Positions 63,425 through 64,000 of a DNA stretch of 64,000 nt are shown here, one piece after another. Position 1 is the first letter of the stretch; each line of letters opens with the position of its first letter. The translations under genes and the position numbers were made by a program. The notes under the pieces were generated by a model, which did not search any database, was not told where the DNA came from, and saw only the letters and a list, made by a program, of their open reading frames with translations. Source of the stretch: Verrucomicrobiaceae bacterium (GTDB lineage: Bacteria; Verrucomicrobiota; Verrucomicrobiia; Verrucomicrobiales; Verrucomicrobiaceae); NCBI GenBank assembly GCA_016713035.1, contig JADJPW010000001.1, positions 992,001 through 1,056,000 of the forward strand, read 5' to 3'.

Positions 63425-64000
63425 GTCCAAGACTCAGCGATGCGCAGGGCGAGGAGAGGCTGTTTTGGCATCTGCGGGTCCTGTATAGCAAGGTGTTTGT
63501 AGGGCAGTTGCAGGAGGAGTTTGCGGAGCTGAGGAAGCGTGGGGCCAAGGGGCTGGTGCGGTGGAGTTGCTTAAGAGGCGGCTTACGAAGTGGTACAACA
63601 AGCGGCACAAGTGCAAGGGCACGCTGTGGATGGATCGGTTCCGCAGTGTGTTGGTGGAGAGCAAGGGGGACCCATTGCTGGCAATAGGGTGTGCCAGCGC
63701 GGGATCTGCCGGGTTACGGGTAGAGATATGGGTGTGACTGATTGGGTAAAGAGTGGAGCGAGGGAGGTGTATCGGCAGATGTTGTTTACGACGGGGCGAG
63801 AGGTGAAACGGCGGATTAAAAGGCAGTGGCTCGACGTGGAGTTAGCCGCTAGAAGGCGGAGGAGGTTTTGACGCAAAAGGGGCGGCTATCGCTGGGTGAG
63901 CTGGCGCACTCGCGGGTGCGACATTTCACGGAGGTGGGAGGTGATAAGAGCAAAGAGTTCGTGAGCGAGTTTTCTCCTCAGAATCGAGTGTTGTATAGTC
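63425..64000 (+). pseudogene. Decayed REP-associated (RAYT, Y1-type) transposase fragment, continues past window
   Basis: Pieces of a RAYT protein appear in successive frames: LSDAQGEERLFWHLRVLYS...QLQEEFAELRKRG, then KRRLTKWYNKRHKCKGTLWMDRFRSVLVE, then NRVCQRGICRVTGRDMG (family NPVRAG region), then LSLGELAHSRVRHFTEVGGDKSKEFVSEFS. At least three frameshifts separate them, and the N-terminal HUH-type catalytic half is missing. Non-functional. Its presence is relevant to the short palindromic elements found elsewhere in the window. Confidence 0.82.

Overview
The window looks like chromosomal DNA of a verrucomicrobium (Verrucomicrobiales, Prosthecobacter-like). This is an inference from gene content: secreted sulfatases, a Tat-exported DUF1501 protein, PVC-type CxxCH cytochrome/propeller proteins, a DUF1587/1592/1588/1585-type cytochrome protein, a YHYH protein, DUF4407, DUF6797, and a cobA-hemD fusion. 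Base composition is GC-rich over most of the window. The Argonaute locus at the left edge is visibly more AT-rich, which suggests horizontal acquisition.

Layout. 1-2.9 kb: defence island edge on the minus strand. It holds a long prokaryotic Argonaute whose PIWI catalytic positions are replaced, and an overlapping downstream partner gene that is cut by the window edge. 2.9-7.2 kb: repeat-rich accessory stretch with a small HTH protein, a 42-bp tandem repeat, an unknown protein, a collagen-like protein, and 134-bp, ~195-bp and 7-bp direct repeats. 7.2-15.2 kb: housekeeping block (prmA, tRNA-Gly, DUF1501 protein, D,D-carboxypeptidase, parvulin and FKBP prolyl isomerases, carA). 15.3-27.8 kb: exported catabolic and cytochrome proteins (two sulfatases, an esterase, two large propeller/cytochrome proteins), a minimal kinase-like protein with a PP2C phosphatase, and a YHYH protein. 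27.9-34.8 kb: DUF4407 and DUF5362 membrane proteins, a di-haem/SUMF1 fusion, and a coupled NHL-propeller/membrane-protein pair. 34.9-43.7 kb: a four-gene coiled-coil envelope operon divergent from a ParA/roadblock pair, then an SDR oxidoreductase and a Gld-type ABC export operon. 43.7-48.2 kb: a nest of dead insertion sequences carrying three short related insertions. 48.2-59.5 kb: second FKBP copy, CHAD protein, CobA-HemD, a planctomycetal-type cytochrome protein, a protease/transglutaminase-like fusion, RppH-like Nudix, an NlpC/P60-like lipoprotein, an SLBB export lipoprotein, DoxX and RuvC. 59.5-64 kb: a large subtilisin-like secreted protease and a decayed REP-associated (RAYT) transposase at the right edge.

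Themes. (1) A catalytically dead Argonaute translationally coupled to an unrecognised protein is the best candidate for an undescribed defence system. (2) The genome carries short mobile or palindromic DNA: a cloverleaf-like element embracing two stop codons, ~62-bp elements inside a transposase gene, and a RAYT remnant. (3) A ~620-bp segment (FKBP gene plus the 5' end of a CHAD gene) is present twice, 35 kb apart, at about 99% identity. One copy lost the rest of CHAD and the other had its FKBP start displaced by an IS4-type element. (4) A coiled-coil TM/lipoprotein operon with a shared HSDG...LP motif sits beside ParA/roadblock and Gld-type ABC genes and may be an envelope machine. All functions are read from sequence motifs only; no database search was possible.
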